Of a stretch of 64,000 nt of DNA, positions 34,525 through 44,586 are shown in pieces. A program made the translations under genes and the position numbers. Each line of letters begins with the position of its first letter. The stretch's first letter is position 1. The stretch lies in NCBI GenBank assembly GCA_030765045.1, contig CM060968.1:113673404-113737403 (forward strand), given 5' to 3'. Source of the stretch: Tenodera sinensis. Taxonomy: Eukaryota > Arthropoda > Insecta > Mantodea > Mantidae. Under the pieces are notes generated by a model. It was not told the origin of the DNA and ran no database searches. It worked only from the letters and a program-made list of their open reading frames with translations.

Positions 34525-36633
34525 ATGATGGCAATGATGAAAGAATTATTTGCCAAAATGGAAACGAGAAACGTCAACCTCGCTGCCGAGCTGAAAGAGA
34601 TGAAGACGGAGCTATCGGCGAAAATTGACGGGCAACTGGCTGGCGTGACGGAAGGCGTGGAAGAACTCGGCGAAAAGGTGGAAGACCTCTGCCAGCACGT
34701 GGACGTCGTGGAGGACGACGGGGAACGTCTTGGCGCCCTGGTAGTAAGAGTTGACGAGAGCGTCAAAGTACTGGATGCCAGGGGCAGACGGAATAGCGCG
34801 GAGCCGGGGAGGGAGCACCTAGTGGCCGAGGCGACAGTTGCGCCCGTTTCGGATGATATGAGGGAAAACGTGGAACAACTCGGCGAACGGATTGGCGTGA
34901 CGGAAGACGTGGAACAACTCGGCGAACGGATTGGCGTGACGGAAGACGTAGAACAACTCGGCGAACGGATTGGCGTGACGGAAGACGTGGAACAACTCGG
35001 CGAAAAGGTGGAAGACCTCTGCCAGCACGTGGACGTCGTGGAGGACGACGGGGAACGTCTTGGCGCCCTGGTAGTAAGAGTTGACGAGAGCGTCAAAGTA
35101 CTGGATGCCAGGGGCAGACGGAATAGCGCGGAGCCGGGGAGGGAGCACCTAGTGGCCGAGGCGACAGTTGCGCCCGTTTCGGACGATCAGCAGGGAAGCG
35201 CACAAGCAAACGAGCAACACGCGAGAACCGACTTGGCGTGTGACATGGGGGGACCGTCGGGGCCATCCAATCACCTGACGCATAGTGCCGTGAACGGAAG
35301 AATGGTGGACATCATCGTGGACGGCAGGATACAGGAGAGGCCGTGCCGAGCACGAGTGAACACGAGTGCAGCGGTGGACGCGACTCGCGCGGATGTGGTG
35401 GGGTTTGTTGCCGGACCCATCGGAAGCAAGGTGGCTGCGAAGGTGCGCCAGAGAGGTCGGCGGACATGGTACCCAGTGAGCCGTTTCAAAGTGCGCAGGA
35501 TGGCCCGTCAACACACCAGGAAGAAGGGCAACTGGACGAGGGACCGTCAAGACCGGCGGTACTGTTGCAGAATTTCGAAGCAGGATGGCATACATCGTCC
35601 TACCTGGACCAAGGGACACTATCCAACAGCGATACCTAGGATCGTGCCCCCTGGAGAGCGAGGTCCTACTGGCCCTCAAGGTTTACAAGGATTCCCTGGC
35701 CCTCAGGGTCTGGTAGGCTTGCCTGGAATGAAGGGTGAACGTGGATTCCCAGGAATGAAAGGTGAACAGGGCAATCCAGGACCTCCAGGACAAGCTGGTG
35801 CACCAGGACCTGAAGGACCTAAGGGTGACTCAGGCTCTCAAGGACAACATGGAGCTCCAGGACAACCTGGTCCACAGGGCCCTCCAGGAGACAGAGGACT
35901 TCCAGGATTACCCGGCCCAACAGGACCTGCTGGCCTCAGAGGTCAGAGAGGTGCACAAGGTGAGACAGGTCCACCAGGGAAGCCAGGCAGTGAAGGACCT
36001 CCAGGACCACAAGGTATTGCAGGACCTCTAGGACCACCGGGACCAATTGGAGAACAGGGACCAGAGGGAGCACCAGGTAAAGCAGGAACACCTGGTATTG
36101 CAGGAAGACCGGGAGATAAGGGACCTGTAGGACCTTCAGGACCTCCGGGAACTCCAGGGGCACCAGGTCTTCCAGGGCCACCTGGTCCAAATGGACCTCC
36201 AGGACCAGCAGGAGAACGGGGTCTTCGAGGAGAAACTGGACCACAGGGTGTAGAAGGGCCACAGGGAGCTAGAGGAAAGCCAGGACCTCCAGGGCCAGAG
36301 GGAGGTAAGGGTGATAGAGGAGAAGAAGGTCCAAAGGGTGCAAAAGGACACCGTGGTCTCATTGGTCTACAAGGGTTACCTGGACCTCAGGGACCTCCAG
36401 GAGACAAAGGCATGACTGGACCTCCAGGATTGTCGGGAAAAGATGGTGAACCTGGAACTAAAGGTATGCCTGGAAGAGATGGAAACCCAGGACCTCAAGA
36501 TATACCAGGACCACCAGGCCCTCGTGGACCACCAGGAGAAGAGGTTCGATGGGTTAATCCACCGGGGCGCAAGGGAGATGCCGCAGTGATAGTGCTGGTC
36601 GGGACGACCAACTCTGAGGAGGGAGCAGTGTGA
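34525..36633 (+). CDS. Gag-like / protease-remnant / fibrillar-collagen fusion protein
   Basis: The frame is 702 codons. The first ATG in frame is at 34525; the frame is already open from 34504, which is a GTG. Residues 1-110: Lys/Glu-rich, likely coiled coil, of the type seen at the start of gypsy Gag. Residues 40-115 are duplicated at 150-225 (330-bp DNA repeat), separated by three 13-residue VEQLGERIGVTED repeats (from 116). Residues about 260-290 resemble a retroviral-type aspartic protease start, but the expected Asp-Thr-Gly reads Asn-Thr-Ser (279-281). Residues 377-672 are almost uninterrupted Gly-X-Y triplets with KGHRG at 607-611, as near the C-terminal end of fibrillar collagen helices. 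One Gly is Asp (659). A 30-residue non-collagen tail follows, and the TGA stop (36631-36633) lies inside the 3' LTR. Capsid, zinc knuckle and polymerase are missing. Whether the protein is made is unknown. Confidence 0.85.
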   Translation: MMAMMKELFAKMETRNVNLAAELKEMKTELSAKIDGQLAGVTEGVEELGEKVEDLCQHVDVVEDDGERLGALVVRVDESVKVLDARGRRNSAEPGREHLVAEATVAPVSDDMRENVEQLGERIGVTEDVEQLGERIGVTEDVEQLGERIGVTEDVEQLGEKVEDLCQHVDVVEDDGERLGALVVRVDESVKVLDARGRRNSAEPGREHLVAEATVAPVSDDQQGSAQANEQHARTDLACDMGGPSGPSNHLTHSAVNGRMVDIIVDGRIQERPCRARVNTSAAVDATRADVVGFVAGPIGSKVAAKVRQRGRRTWYPVSRFKVRRMARQHTRKKGNWTRDRQDRRYCCRISKQDGIHRPTWTKGHYPTAIPRIVPPGERGPTGPQGLQGFPGPQGLVGLPGMKGERGFPGMKGEQGNPGPPGQAGAPGPEGPKGDSGSQGQHGAPGQPGPQGPPGDRGLPGLPGPTGPAGLRGQRGAQGETGPPGKPGSEGPPGPQGIAGPLGPPGPIGEQGPEGAPGKAGTPGIAGRPGDKGPVGPSGPPGTPGAPGLPGPPGPNGPPGPAGERGLRGETGPQGVEGPQGARGKPGPPGPEGGKGDRGEEGPKGAKGHRGLIGLQGLPGPQGPPGDKGMTGPPGLSGKDGEPGTKGMPGRDGNPGPQDIPGPPGPRGPPGEEVRWVNPPGRKGDAAVIVLVGTTNSEEGAV
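34642..35187 (+). repeat. 330-bp direct duplication with 39-bp tandem repeats inside the gag-like region
   Basis: The segment 34642-34857 recurs at 34972-35187, shifted by 330 bp and nearly identical. Between the two lie three copies of a 39-bp unit (34870-34908, 34909-34947, 34948-34986), each coding 13 residues. All repeats keep the reading frame. Slippage or template switching during reverse transcription would explain them. Confidence 0.95.
35653..36540 (+). other. Captured fibrillar-collagen segment (intronless)
   Basis: About 98 Gly-X-Y triplets run without an intron. The codon choice (GGA, CCA, CCT) differs from the GC-rich gag-like region before it. The KGHRG motif (36343-36357) is the conserved lysine cross-link site near the C-terminal end of fibrillar collagen helices, followed by GLQG-type sequence. 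Non-fibrillar insect collagen IV has frequent interruptions, which this lacks. Loss of introns fits capture of a spliced mRNA, although some arthropod collagen genes have few introns. Confidence 0.85.
36616..36628 (+). promoter_or_regulatory. Polypurine tract
   Basis: GAGGAGGGAGCAG sits directly before the 3' LTR, the expected position of the plus-strand DNA primer of an LTR retroelement. Confidence 0.75.
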
Positions 36634-36838
36634 CATGGCTTCTCCATGTCATTAAGACTGTTTGATTTTCAAGGAGGTTGCCATAGAGACAGTTTGAGTT
36701 GTTGAAGATGAAGAGACAGAAACTAGTATGGTGTGAGAGTTTGGAAAGATTAAGAGACAGAAACTAGTAGTGTGGCTGTACTTGAAGCTTGAGAAAATAA
36801 AAAGATTTGCTAAATTTGTTACATTTAAATTTGTTACA
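36629..36838 (+). repeat. 3' LTR (210 bp)
   Basis: It matches the 5' LTR over 209 of 210 bases. It contains the stop codon of the internal frame at 36631-36633 and AATAAA at about 36796-36801. Confidence 0.95.
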
Positions 36839-36970
36839 ATATTTTGAATTCTCTGGCTATAGCCTATGTAGTCCTGTTTATTCTGGATGACTTTTGAATA
36901 ACTCGTAAACCGTAAGAGATAGACAGAATGTTACTATACAAAAAATGTAGATATTACTAAAACACACAGA
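36839..36970 (-). repeat. Family A copy, continuation after the LTR element
   Basis: ATATTTTGAATTCTCTGGC and the sequence after it continue the minus-strand family A copy that stopped at 34279. The copy then breaks off near 36970, short of the usual 5' end. Confidence 0.8.
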
Positions 36971-37929
36971 ACTCTGTGACATAGAACTGCCAATTAGTCA
37001 TTATTGGGGCTAAAAAGATAAACAGATCAGGTTGTCGCTCTCCCAAACAGTCGAGTAAGGTTTAGTATTAGGTGTCCTAGTCAGGCATAGGCGCGTTCGT
37101 TGGAAAAACAAATAGTTCCAAATAATCAGACTTTAAAGTTTTTTCTAGTAAGGTCAATTTATCGTGCCGATATTTTCGATACTGCTCCTATGTCCGTTCA
37201 AATTCGGCCTAGTTAATTCAAAAATTCTAAGTTTAATTCCAAACATTAACACATTAAATCATATTTATTAATCCGCTATCAGTTAGCAATCTATGTTAAA
37301 ATCAACACCTAAAATAATTGAGGCACTATGATATTTAGAGGTCAACCAATTTAACAGTCATAAACCCTTGTAAAATTACCATCATTGGGCACACGATGTA
37401 ACTATCTATTGAGCTGCTAATTCATAATCATATGTCAGCAAAATTACACATGTCACATATTTTAGTACCACTCAGGCCGTTGCATGAAAATACAACACAA
37501 CCTCCATTCTCGTACTTATAACGACAATATGCACTGGCTAAATGAAAGTGTCACTGACACCAGGTTGTAACCTTCACCTCACTGTCATTTACAAAGAGAG
37601 TTCGTTCTGTTTGGCATTTTGCAGAAGATACAGGAGGATGGATAGAATACAGTGATCAATTTACAAACTTCTGCTACTGTTCTCAAAGGAGGTCAATGAT
37701 ATCAAATTTACTGTGCTATCTGTATCGTTTTATACAACTATAGAATGACTGTGTCCTTTGCCATAGAGTAAGTTATGGTGGCATAATATCTGTTGATTCA
37801 AAATCCTCTGGTTCAAAAATATATCTGAAAAGTGAACTAAGGCCTGTAGGGCAGGCAGATTCAGTTCCTATCTTTAACATAATCTGCAATCTAAGCTACT
37901 CTGAAGAAACGGGAGAGCAAAGAACTTAC
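36971..37929. other. No gene recognised
   Basis: AT-rich with no supported feature. Confidence 0.4.
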
Positions 37930-38165
37930 GAACCGGCTGCGGGTGTTTTCCCTGTCCGCATTCTCGGCATTCGTTGCCGTCTGTCGCTATCTAGAAAGGC
38001 GCGGATGAAACCATACGACATTTTAACACTACTTCTAAAGGCTTTACTTATCAACTTTACGAAAGGAGATGCCAAAACTGGTCACCAACGTTGTCCATAC
38101 ATTGGTACCTCTTTAGGAAACTATCCATCACTCGCCGTAGTTCACGTTGAGAAATTCTGGTAATT
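37930..38165 (-). repeat. Dispersed repeat family C, copy 2 (inverted)
   Basis: The reverse complement matches 16190-16440 with roughly four in five bases alike. The minus-strand reading begins ISQRELRRVMDSFLKRYQ and ends HLLS-stop. This copy is less broken than copy 1 and reads like the C-terminal end of a transposase, though I cannot assign the family. Confidence 0.55.
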
Positions 38166-38492
38166 TTCTGGTGGGTATTTTGTTTTTAAAATGTCGTGTG
38201 ATGGTTAATTATTCGTCACAGAAGCACCTTTATTAACAAAATGTTAAAAATATATGTTGAAATCGGATTTAAAATGGGTGACATATACACCCCATGCGGG
38301 TATCGAAGGGTTATCTTACCTTCTTTAATAATTATTCAAGTCATTAATTAATCATTGTAATATTTTGCATGTCTGCTATCACAATTTTATCGTGCGTATA
38401 CAGAACTACTTATCTATTTATAAACTGATCCAAATTCTCTGTTCACAATTTTACTTCTTGAGATTCTGTGTTTGCACATTTCCATATTTATC
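38166..38492. other. Spacer, no feature
   Basis: Nothing supported. Confidence 0.3.
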
Positions 38493-38529
38493 CAGTGTTT
38501 ATATCCTGCTCAGCAGGATATAAACACTG
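38493..38529. repeat. Perfect 37-nt palindrome
   Basis: Arms CAGTGTTTATATCCTGCT (38493-38510) and its exact complement (38512-38529) are separated by a single C. Transcribed RNA would form an 18-bp hairpin with almost no loop, and DNA could extrude a cruciform. Confidence 0.9.
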
Positions 38530-39429
38530 AAAATAATGATGAATAGGGGTAACTTTTAATCATTAAAATTTTAATTTTACTATGAGCTGTTTCCTGTTTT
38601 TTCTCCCCTGGAAATTAATAAATCATAAGAGTATCTGTCGCTTCTAACCAATTAATACAATTTAACAATGCCAAATTTTTATGTTTATTTTTACAAAGAG
38701 GATTATTTTCCCTTTCCGGAACTGGGTAACGTATTAAGAGATTTTTGTTAAGTTTGCAACATATTTTAGCAGAAAATGCGAGTCATTAATTAGTCAACTT
38801 GCAGTAATCCTTTACTCCATTTTATTTACAGTTTGTAGTACTGAATAATTGAGGTACACAAAGGAAAAAATACATTGTTAGTTATATGCATTAATCTTTT
38901 TTGTCTCTTGTTTTAATGCAATGAGTATCAAATTGTGACACGAGAGAACAACGTTTACATTTTAAAACAATGCGGTGTTGAAACTGCATGTCCAAACAAT
39001 GTTTTTGGACGACAGTGCTTTTTTCTCTATAAACTTCCCATTCATGTCATAGTGGAAAGTTGATTTTCCTGCATTCAGTGCTGGTAACCTAACCCACTTG
39101 CTTTTTCGTCTATTTTACTGCACGTATGAGCATGAAATACATTAAATCTTCTGGCTTTTGATATGCTTGTTACAGATATGGAATATGATCATATTTCATA
39201 GTTGCAATTTACTGTTTGAATACTAGCTGGTTATCTTTACTTCCTTTGTATTTGTTAACGCTTTTATTTACGATGTAATACATACAGCATCTAAGTTGAC
39301 CTGCAATTTGTGATAAATGACAAAGTCCAACTAGCTTTTCTGTCACTTTATTTTTCCTCAAAAACTGAAGCACAAGACTTCTCTTTCACTGTCATTAACA
39401 CTATCTACCCCTCAACTTGCCGCCTTGCC
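38530..39429. other. No gene recognised
   Basis: AT-rich, without repeats or coding features that I can support. Confidence 0.35.
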
Positions 39430-39535
39430 TCTTATATATCGTGAATGACGTAGCACGGATTTTTCTCGAAATTCACAAATAAGCCGGCAGCCAGAAATTT
39501 CGCGAACGTTCTGGTAGTTCCTTTTTTCTGCCGCG
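39430..39535 (+). repeat. Dispersed repeat family E, copy 3
   Basis: TTATATATCGTGAATGACG, then TAGCACGGAT and AAATTTCGCGAACGTTCTGG, match the copy at 22600-22705. The TATA-like string followed by a conserved block hints at a promoter region of an unidentified element. Confidence 0.4.
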
Positions 39536-41082
39536 CTGATGAAGTCGCGGTGTTTGGTAGCTTGACTTTGGCTCTCTTTGATCTGCATCATATTATTTAC
39601 TTTGTAAGGTGAACAACTAGACGTGGATAATTGACAATCAGCTCGTCACTAATGTTGTTGGTGACCTTGGCACTGAAAACAATATTGACTGTTTTATTAT
39701 GGGAGGAAGTTCCTAAATCTTTGACATCAATGAAGACACATGTAGCATGCCCTATGTAAAATATGTAATAGAAAAATAACAGATAGGTACCTAGGTGCGT
39801 AAGTCGACACGTAGGCAGGCAGGCAGGTAGGTAGGTAGATAGCCAGTTAGGCAGGCACATAGTTAGGCAGGTAGGTGGGCACGTAGGTAGTGTTCCAGAC
39901 CTGAGTTTTTTTATCCACGAGAGTACATGATAGAGAAGGTATAAAGATTGCAAATTTAAAAAAGCACTTATTAAAAAACCTGAAGCAAAGTTGGTATATA
40001 TAACATAGCTCAAATAAAAGGACTTCGGATTTCGTCAGTGTTTTTTAACATGAGGTAAACTGTTTCTTAAAAGGATAGCCAAAAGTACCTGGTTTAGAGA
40101 AAGGAAACCTTGAATCTTTTGACGGAGTCTTATTTACGAACTGTTTTCAAAACATTGTTTGCATTATTTATGGGCAGTAGTCACTAACTGAAAAGTGAGT
40201 TAAAAGACATATGACTGATAATTTAAAATCTGAACCAATAATGCCAGTTTTCTTTAAAATTATCATAAATATAACGTAATGCAAACTTGTTACAGTCGAA
40301 ATTTGTCATTTTGTTCTCATAATTTAGAAAGTATGATCAAATTTGTAGTTTAAAGTAACAGGCTCAACATTTTCGTTTGCTATTATTTGTATTTTCACAC
40401 AATTTCCTTGAAGTATATAACCGAAGCATTTGATCATTTCTCATTGTTTAAATATTGTGGTTTTAGATTTTCAAAAGTCTTCTAGATGCGAGTATTATTG
40501 GAAATTATAAACCAACATAATTTTATGTATTGTATTTCGTGCTGTGCAGTTTTCGTATTGATTAGATCTAATTTATTTTATTGAGTCTATTTTAATTGTC
40601 TCATACATTATAGTTTACCATTTGTAAATAAGCTATGTCACGGGATGTATTTAATTAAAATAAGTGCCTTTACATTCATTAATTTAATTTGATTGCTTGA
40701 TTGTTTGGAAAATATTTTTATGATTTTAATTCATTTGTTTTAAATTCAAATTAACAAATGTAGTATAAAATGCTTCCTGATTGAATAAACTTTTTTTTAC
40801 GGGGGGGGGGGGGGAGTTGGGGATACTCCTACATGAAAAACTTGATCAAGTGGCACTTCAGAGAAAATAATATTTTAAATGATTAATTAAGAGTTCACCA
40901 AACAGTAATATGACGTTAGTTATGTATAAATTGAAAAATCTAGTGTTACATTCACATGGCCTTCTATGACCATTGCCGTGAATTTCTAAGTTAGCTTCAA
41001 CAAATATTTTTACGAGCGTACTTGTCTTAATCGATATAAACCTTTGGATTAATTTCATATTTTGTTACAGAGCGAGATAGGT
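39536..41082. other. No gene recognised; GGTA/GGCA and poly-G tracts
   Basis: An imperfect GGTA/GGCA tetranucleotide array lies at about 39810-39895, and a 14-base poly-G run at 40801-40814. At 40940-41040 there is a faint similarity to the family A 5' end (GTTACATTCACATGGC). Confidence 0.35.
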
Positions 41083-41330
41083 CCGCTGTAACGTGTGAGG
41101 CTCGCATTCGGTAGGTCGTGGGATCGATTCCTGAACCATGGGTTTTTTCGGGGTGTCTCATGTTACTGGAAAATGCCGGGAAGGATAATTACATCCATGG
41201 AAATTCACTTTATGCCACTTAGATTTTCGTACGGTCTTTCAGGGTCAGCGATGGCGTTAATGATCGGCGAGTTTGGTGCTACTGTGCGGGTAACTTTCCG
41301 AACTGTGACTGCTGTTCTTGGCGTATAGGT
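41083..41330 (+). repeat. Possible SINE fragment
   Basis: GTGGGATCGATTCCTGAAC (about 41109) resembles a box B region and is followed by GGGTTTTTTCGGGGTGTC, reminiscent of the SINE-1 central domain. No box A or target duplication is clear. Confidence 0.3.
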
Positions 41331-41749
41331 GGCGTTGTAGTCACCTGACTGGTAGCTGCTTGGCAAATCCGAGTACCAGCACGCCCGTATAGCGCCCTCG
41401 TTCCATCCCTTCCTCCCGGAGTCTGATATGCAATAGTGTCAACAGTTGGCTCAGTGTGGAATCCCCTCCGTAAACACTCTACCTACATGCACTGTTCCAG
41501 GAGAAACCATTGAATAGCGACTACAATTAAATTATGCAAAATTTCTTCTATATATCTGGATGTAGCCAATCAGAGGAAGTATAATTTATCATCCACGTGG
41601 AGTGCACTCAGTCCGATAAGATACTTGCCAAACTAGTTGGAGTTGGTGCCGCTTATCGCTAGTACCACTTAAGTGTTATGTCCTAATTCTAGGATAGAGT
41701 ATACGTACTGGAAAATGCGCTCAACAAATAGGTATTTATTTATATACAG

Positions 41750-42975
41750 GTTTTCAATATTTGATACATTTTCCTGTGTCCAAAATTTCATATTTCTCTT
41801 CCTTCAATCTTCCCGGTCTTCCCAATCCTCTGGTTCTAGTCCTTTTCGACTCATCAGTTGTTATATTTCCTGCATCATGTGTGTACCAGTCTACCTCTAT
41901 TTCTTCTTCGGTATGCTTCCATCTTTCATTCTTCTCACGTGTCCATACCATGTAAATTGTTTGCATTCTATGTACTCCATGCTGTGTTTTTCTTTTTCAT
42001 CGTCCTTCGGATCTCCGTGTTTCTTATTATTTCCAATTTGGACTGTCTAGCAGAACGTCTAAGAAAGCACATTTCAGTGGCTACTAATTATTGTAAATTT
42101 TTATTTAATTTCCACGTTTCGGCTCCATATGTGTGTACTTTGAATTATTGTTTGATATATCTAAATTTTTGCTCCTCTGAACATATCTTTAGCCTATAAT
42201 ACTCCATTTAACATTCTTATTGCAGATCTTCCTGTATTTATTGTGTCCAGTGCCCCCATGTTTTGCCTCCTTATTGATATTTACACCTAGATATTTAAAG
42301 TGGTCACAATCCTTTATGGAACCTGTTCCATTTTCTAAAAACAAAATATTAGTTGCTCCTCCACATCCCATATACATGTTTCTTCAAATTAATTTTCAGT
42401 CACCATTTTTTCAAATTCTTCTATCAGTGTTCCACAGAGGGAAATGCCTACACTCTATAGTGAAAGCACGGACCAGGTGGGAAAGATTGGCAGCAAACTT
42501 ACAAACTGAGTGCGGAATCCCCTCCTCCCTTTTCTTAATAATGCTAGTGGGCAGTTGCACGTTTACAGAGGATCAGTAAGACCCCGAGAATGCAATACAT
42601 ATTACCAGCAGGCGAAATGTGCCGTACCAAGCTTACCCAGGACAAGGAGCTCTGTTCCTCACGGCTACTGCTGACAAACTTTCCAACTTGTGCCCAGTTG
42701 GAACACAACGCTGACCCGACAAGCGCCACTAGCGAACGATAGACACACCAAATACTACGAGAGTCGATAAGTATCCAATTTTAATATTTAAATACACTTC
42801 AAACGGCTCACTCTTCAATAGGTATCCCATTCCCGTAATTCTTTCTTCCACATTTGTAAATTTTTCTGCAAATATAGTTTAAATAAGGTTGGTGATATAC
42901 TGCATCCTTGTCGTAAGCCCTTCGACACTGATTTCCGCTGATTGTTCTTTGTCCATTTATAACAATCTGAAAGGT
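41750..42975 (-). pseudogene. Decayed non-LTR reverse transcriptase with an insertion
   Basis: On the minus strand, 42975-42808 codes the palm motif GLRQGCSISPTLF. 42415-42190 codes FKYLGVNI of the RT thumb side, and 42190-41750 codes a C-terminal region containing FLRRSARQSKLEIIRNTEIR. This order matches RTE/CR1-like ORF2 proteins of insects. Stops and frame changes break it throughout. About 42416-42790 is unrelated sequence between RT parts and looks like an inserted segment. Confidence 0.75.
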
Positions 42976-43640
42976 TGCACTCATATCTTTCTTTACTCTT
43001 GCACTAACCATTCTCACAAACTCTTATTCCTATATGATCTTCGTGTTAGTTAAGATAAACATTTGTACAAATTATCTTATTGCTTATTTCCTTGTAGGTG
43101 CAAGGGGAATATTAGAATAAAGTAGGCTTTGTGCGATAGTCAAGTCTTTTAAAGCTTTGAGATTCCGTTCTCTTTGCACACTTAACATACAAAAAAATGA
43201 GCAACGATGCTCCATTTCGTGAAACTTTTAAGTTTTTCGAAACTCACAAACATAACAAGGAATATCTCCGAATTCGTTCACTCTACAAAAAAATTATTTA
43301 GACATAACTTGTGTATCTTAGCAAGATCTACATTTTTGTACAGTAAGATGGAGTCTATCTCTTATGGTTTACCAGTTCTGCAAAAGTCATCCAGAGTAAG
43401 GACTACATGGGCTATAGCCAGAGAAGTCAAGATATACATTTTATTTGCCGTAAAAATACCTCTAACATTTGCAAGAAAGTCGAAATTTTCTATACATTTT
43501 CCATGTAAAGGGTAGTTTAGGGTGGAGGAATTTTCTTGAAAACCTTCGTGTCACATCCTTCAAAGAAATTATAGTTAAATACCAACTTTGGTTTTTAACC
43601 GACTTTTCGTTTTCCTCTATACGTAGTAGAGAGAGTAAAA
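42974..43640 (+). repeat. Dispersed repeat family A, internally shortened
   Basis: It starts GGTTGCACTCATATC and ends GTAGTAGAGAGAGTAAAA. The microsatellite and the block before the 3' end are missing, so this copy is about 670 bp. Confidence 0.75.
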
Positions 43641-44216
43641 ATAGCCATAACATACAAAATTTCCACACAATGTATATTTAAGAAGTAAAACACCTGTGAG
43701 AATGATTTCCCTTGTAACATTGTTCTGTAATATTTTGTATTTCGACCTTCATATTTTAGCCGATTTAACCGTCATTTGAGAAAAGTAAGGAAAATGCCAA
43801 GCTGTAAAATATACTTATACCAACTTCAAAACAATCCCTTTGACAATTCCCGCATGAGAAGTTATGATTAATAAAACAAAAATCTAATTTCGGTGTTATT
43901 ATATGTAAGCGTAGAGGTTCTGAGAAATTCCTCTTAATTTAGAATGCTTCATAGCAGATCAAGAATTACTGGGAGATATCCGTCATAAAATAACATGAAA
44001 GACAGCAGAATTAGTGTTCGAAACAAACTTTATATACGGGCAGTAGCAGAAGGTTCCCAGCTGTGACCTCTCGTTTCATTAAGGGAAAGAAAGCCAATAT
44101 TACTGTCGTAATGGGATATAAAGCGCGCAATAAAGTTTTCTGTGCAGAAATAAAGTTTCTGTTGACGGAATATCTCACGATATGATCAGCTATTTTCAGC
44201 GTCTGCCTTACGCGAA
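43641..44216. other. No gene recognised
   Basis: AT-rich spacer. Confidence 0.35.
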
Positions 44217-44314
44217 GGAGGTATTTTATTCTAACAAAAAATTGATGTTGAAGTTTCACCAGAAATAAATGTTTTGAATATACTTGATTTTCAAGTGTCC
44301 GTGCGTGCGCGCGC

Positions 44315-44357
<43 letters not shown>

Positions 44358-44420
44358 GGTGCATAAGCTCAGCTCTTGTAGTAAGCCATAGGAAAAGGAG
44401 CATTTAGGATGACACCGCAC
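44217..44420 (-). repeat. Diverged family A 3' end with a GT microsatellite
   Basis: The minus-strand match runs from GGAGGTATTTTATTC through TTTCACCAGAAATAAATG. A GC/GT dinucleotide array (44301-44356) lies where family A normally has its CA-rich block. Confidence 0.6.
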
Positions 44421-44586
44421 AAGCCAAATATAAAAAATCTGGATAAAAACACACACACTACAAGAACAGGTACAAAACACTAGATTAAGTTCAGAAATGG
44501 GGAGTCCAAGAAGTGTAGAATCCACTGTAACAAGGTCTGCAGCGAGCAAGCAAAGAGGCTATCGGGAAGAACGACAATATAAAAAT

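Larger units (their letters stand above)
34276..36842 (+). mobile_element. Non-autonomous LTR retrotransposon carrying a captured collagen sequence
   Basis: The element spans 34280-36838 (2,559 bp) and is flanked by the 4-bp duplication ATAT (34276-34279 and 36839-36842). It has two 210-bp LTRs with TGT...ACA ends, a primer-binding site, a polypurine tract and one internal open frame. No reverse transcriptase, RNase H or integrase domain is present, so it depends on an autonomous relative. A tRNA-Leu primer site with a short target duplication fits Ty3/gypsy. The frame joins gag-like and protease-like remnants to a fibrillar-collagen triple-helix segment. Other family A copies show the uninterrupted target site. 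Confidence 0.92.

Noticed and set aside
34497..35679. Long minus-strand open frames opposite the gag-like and collagen regions
   Set aside because: They are shadows of the repetitive GC-rich plus-strand frame, with Ser/Pro- or Leu-rich low-complexity products.
34504..36633. An ordinary host collagen gene
   Set aside because: The collagen segment lies in one frame with gag-like sequence between two near-identical LTRs with primer site, polypurine tract and target duplication; there is no signal peptide or C-propeptide.
44011..44549. His/Thr-rich proteins on the minus strand
   Set aside because: They are translations of the GT/CA microsatellite within a family A relative.
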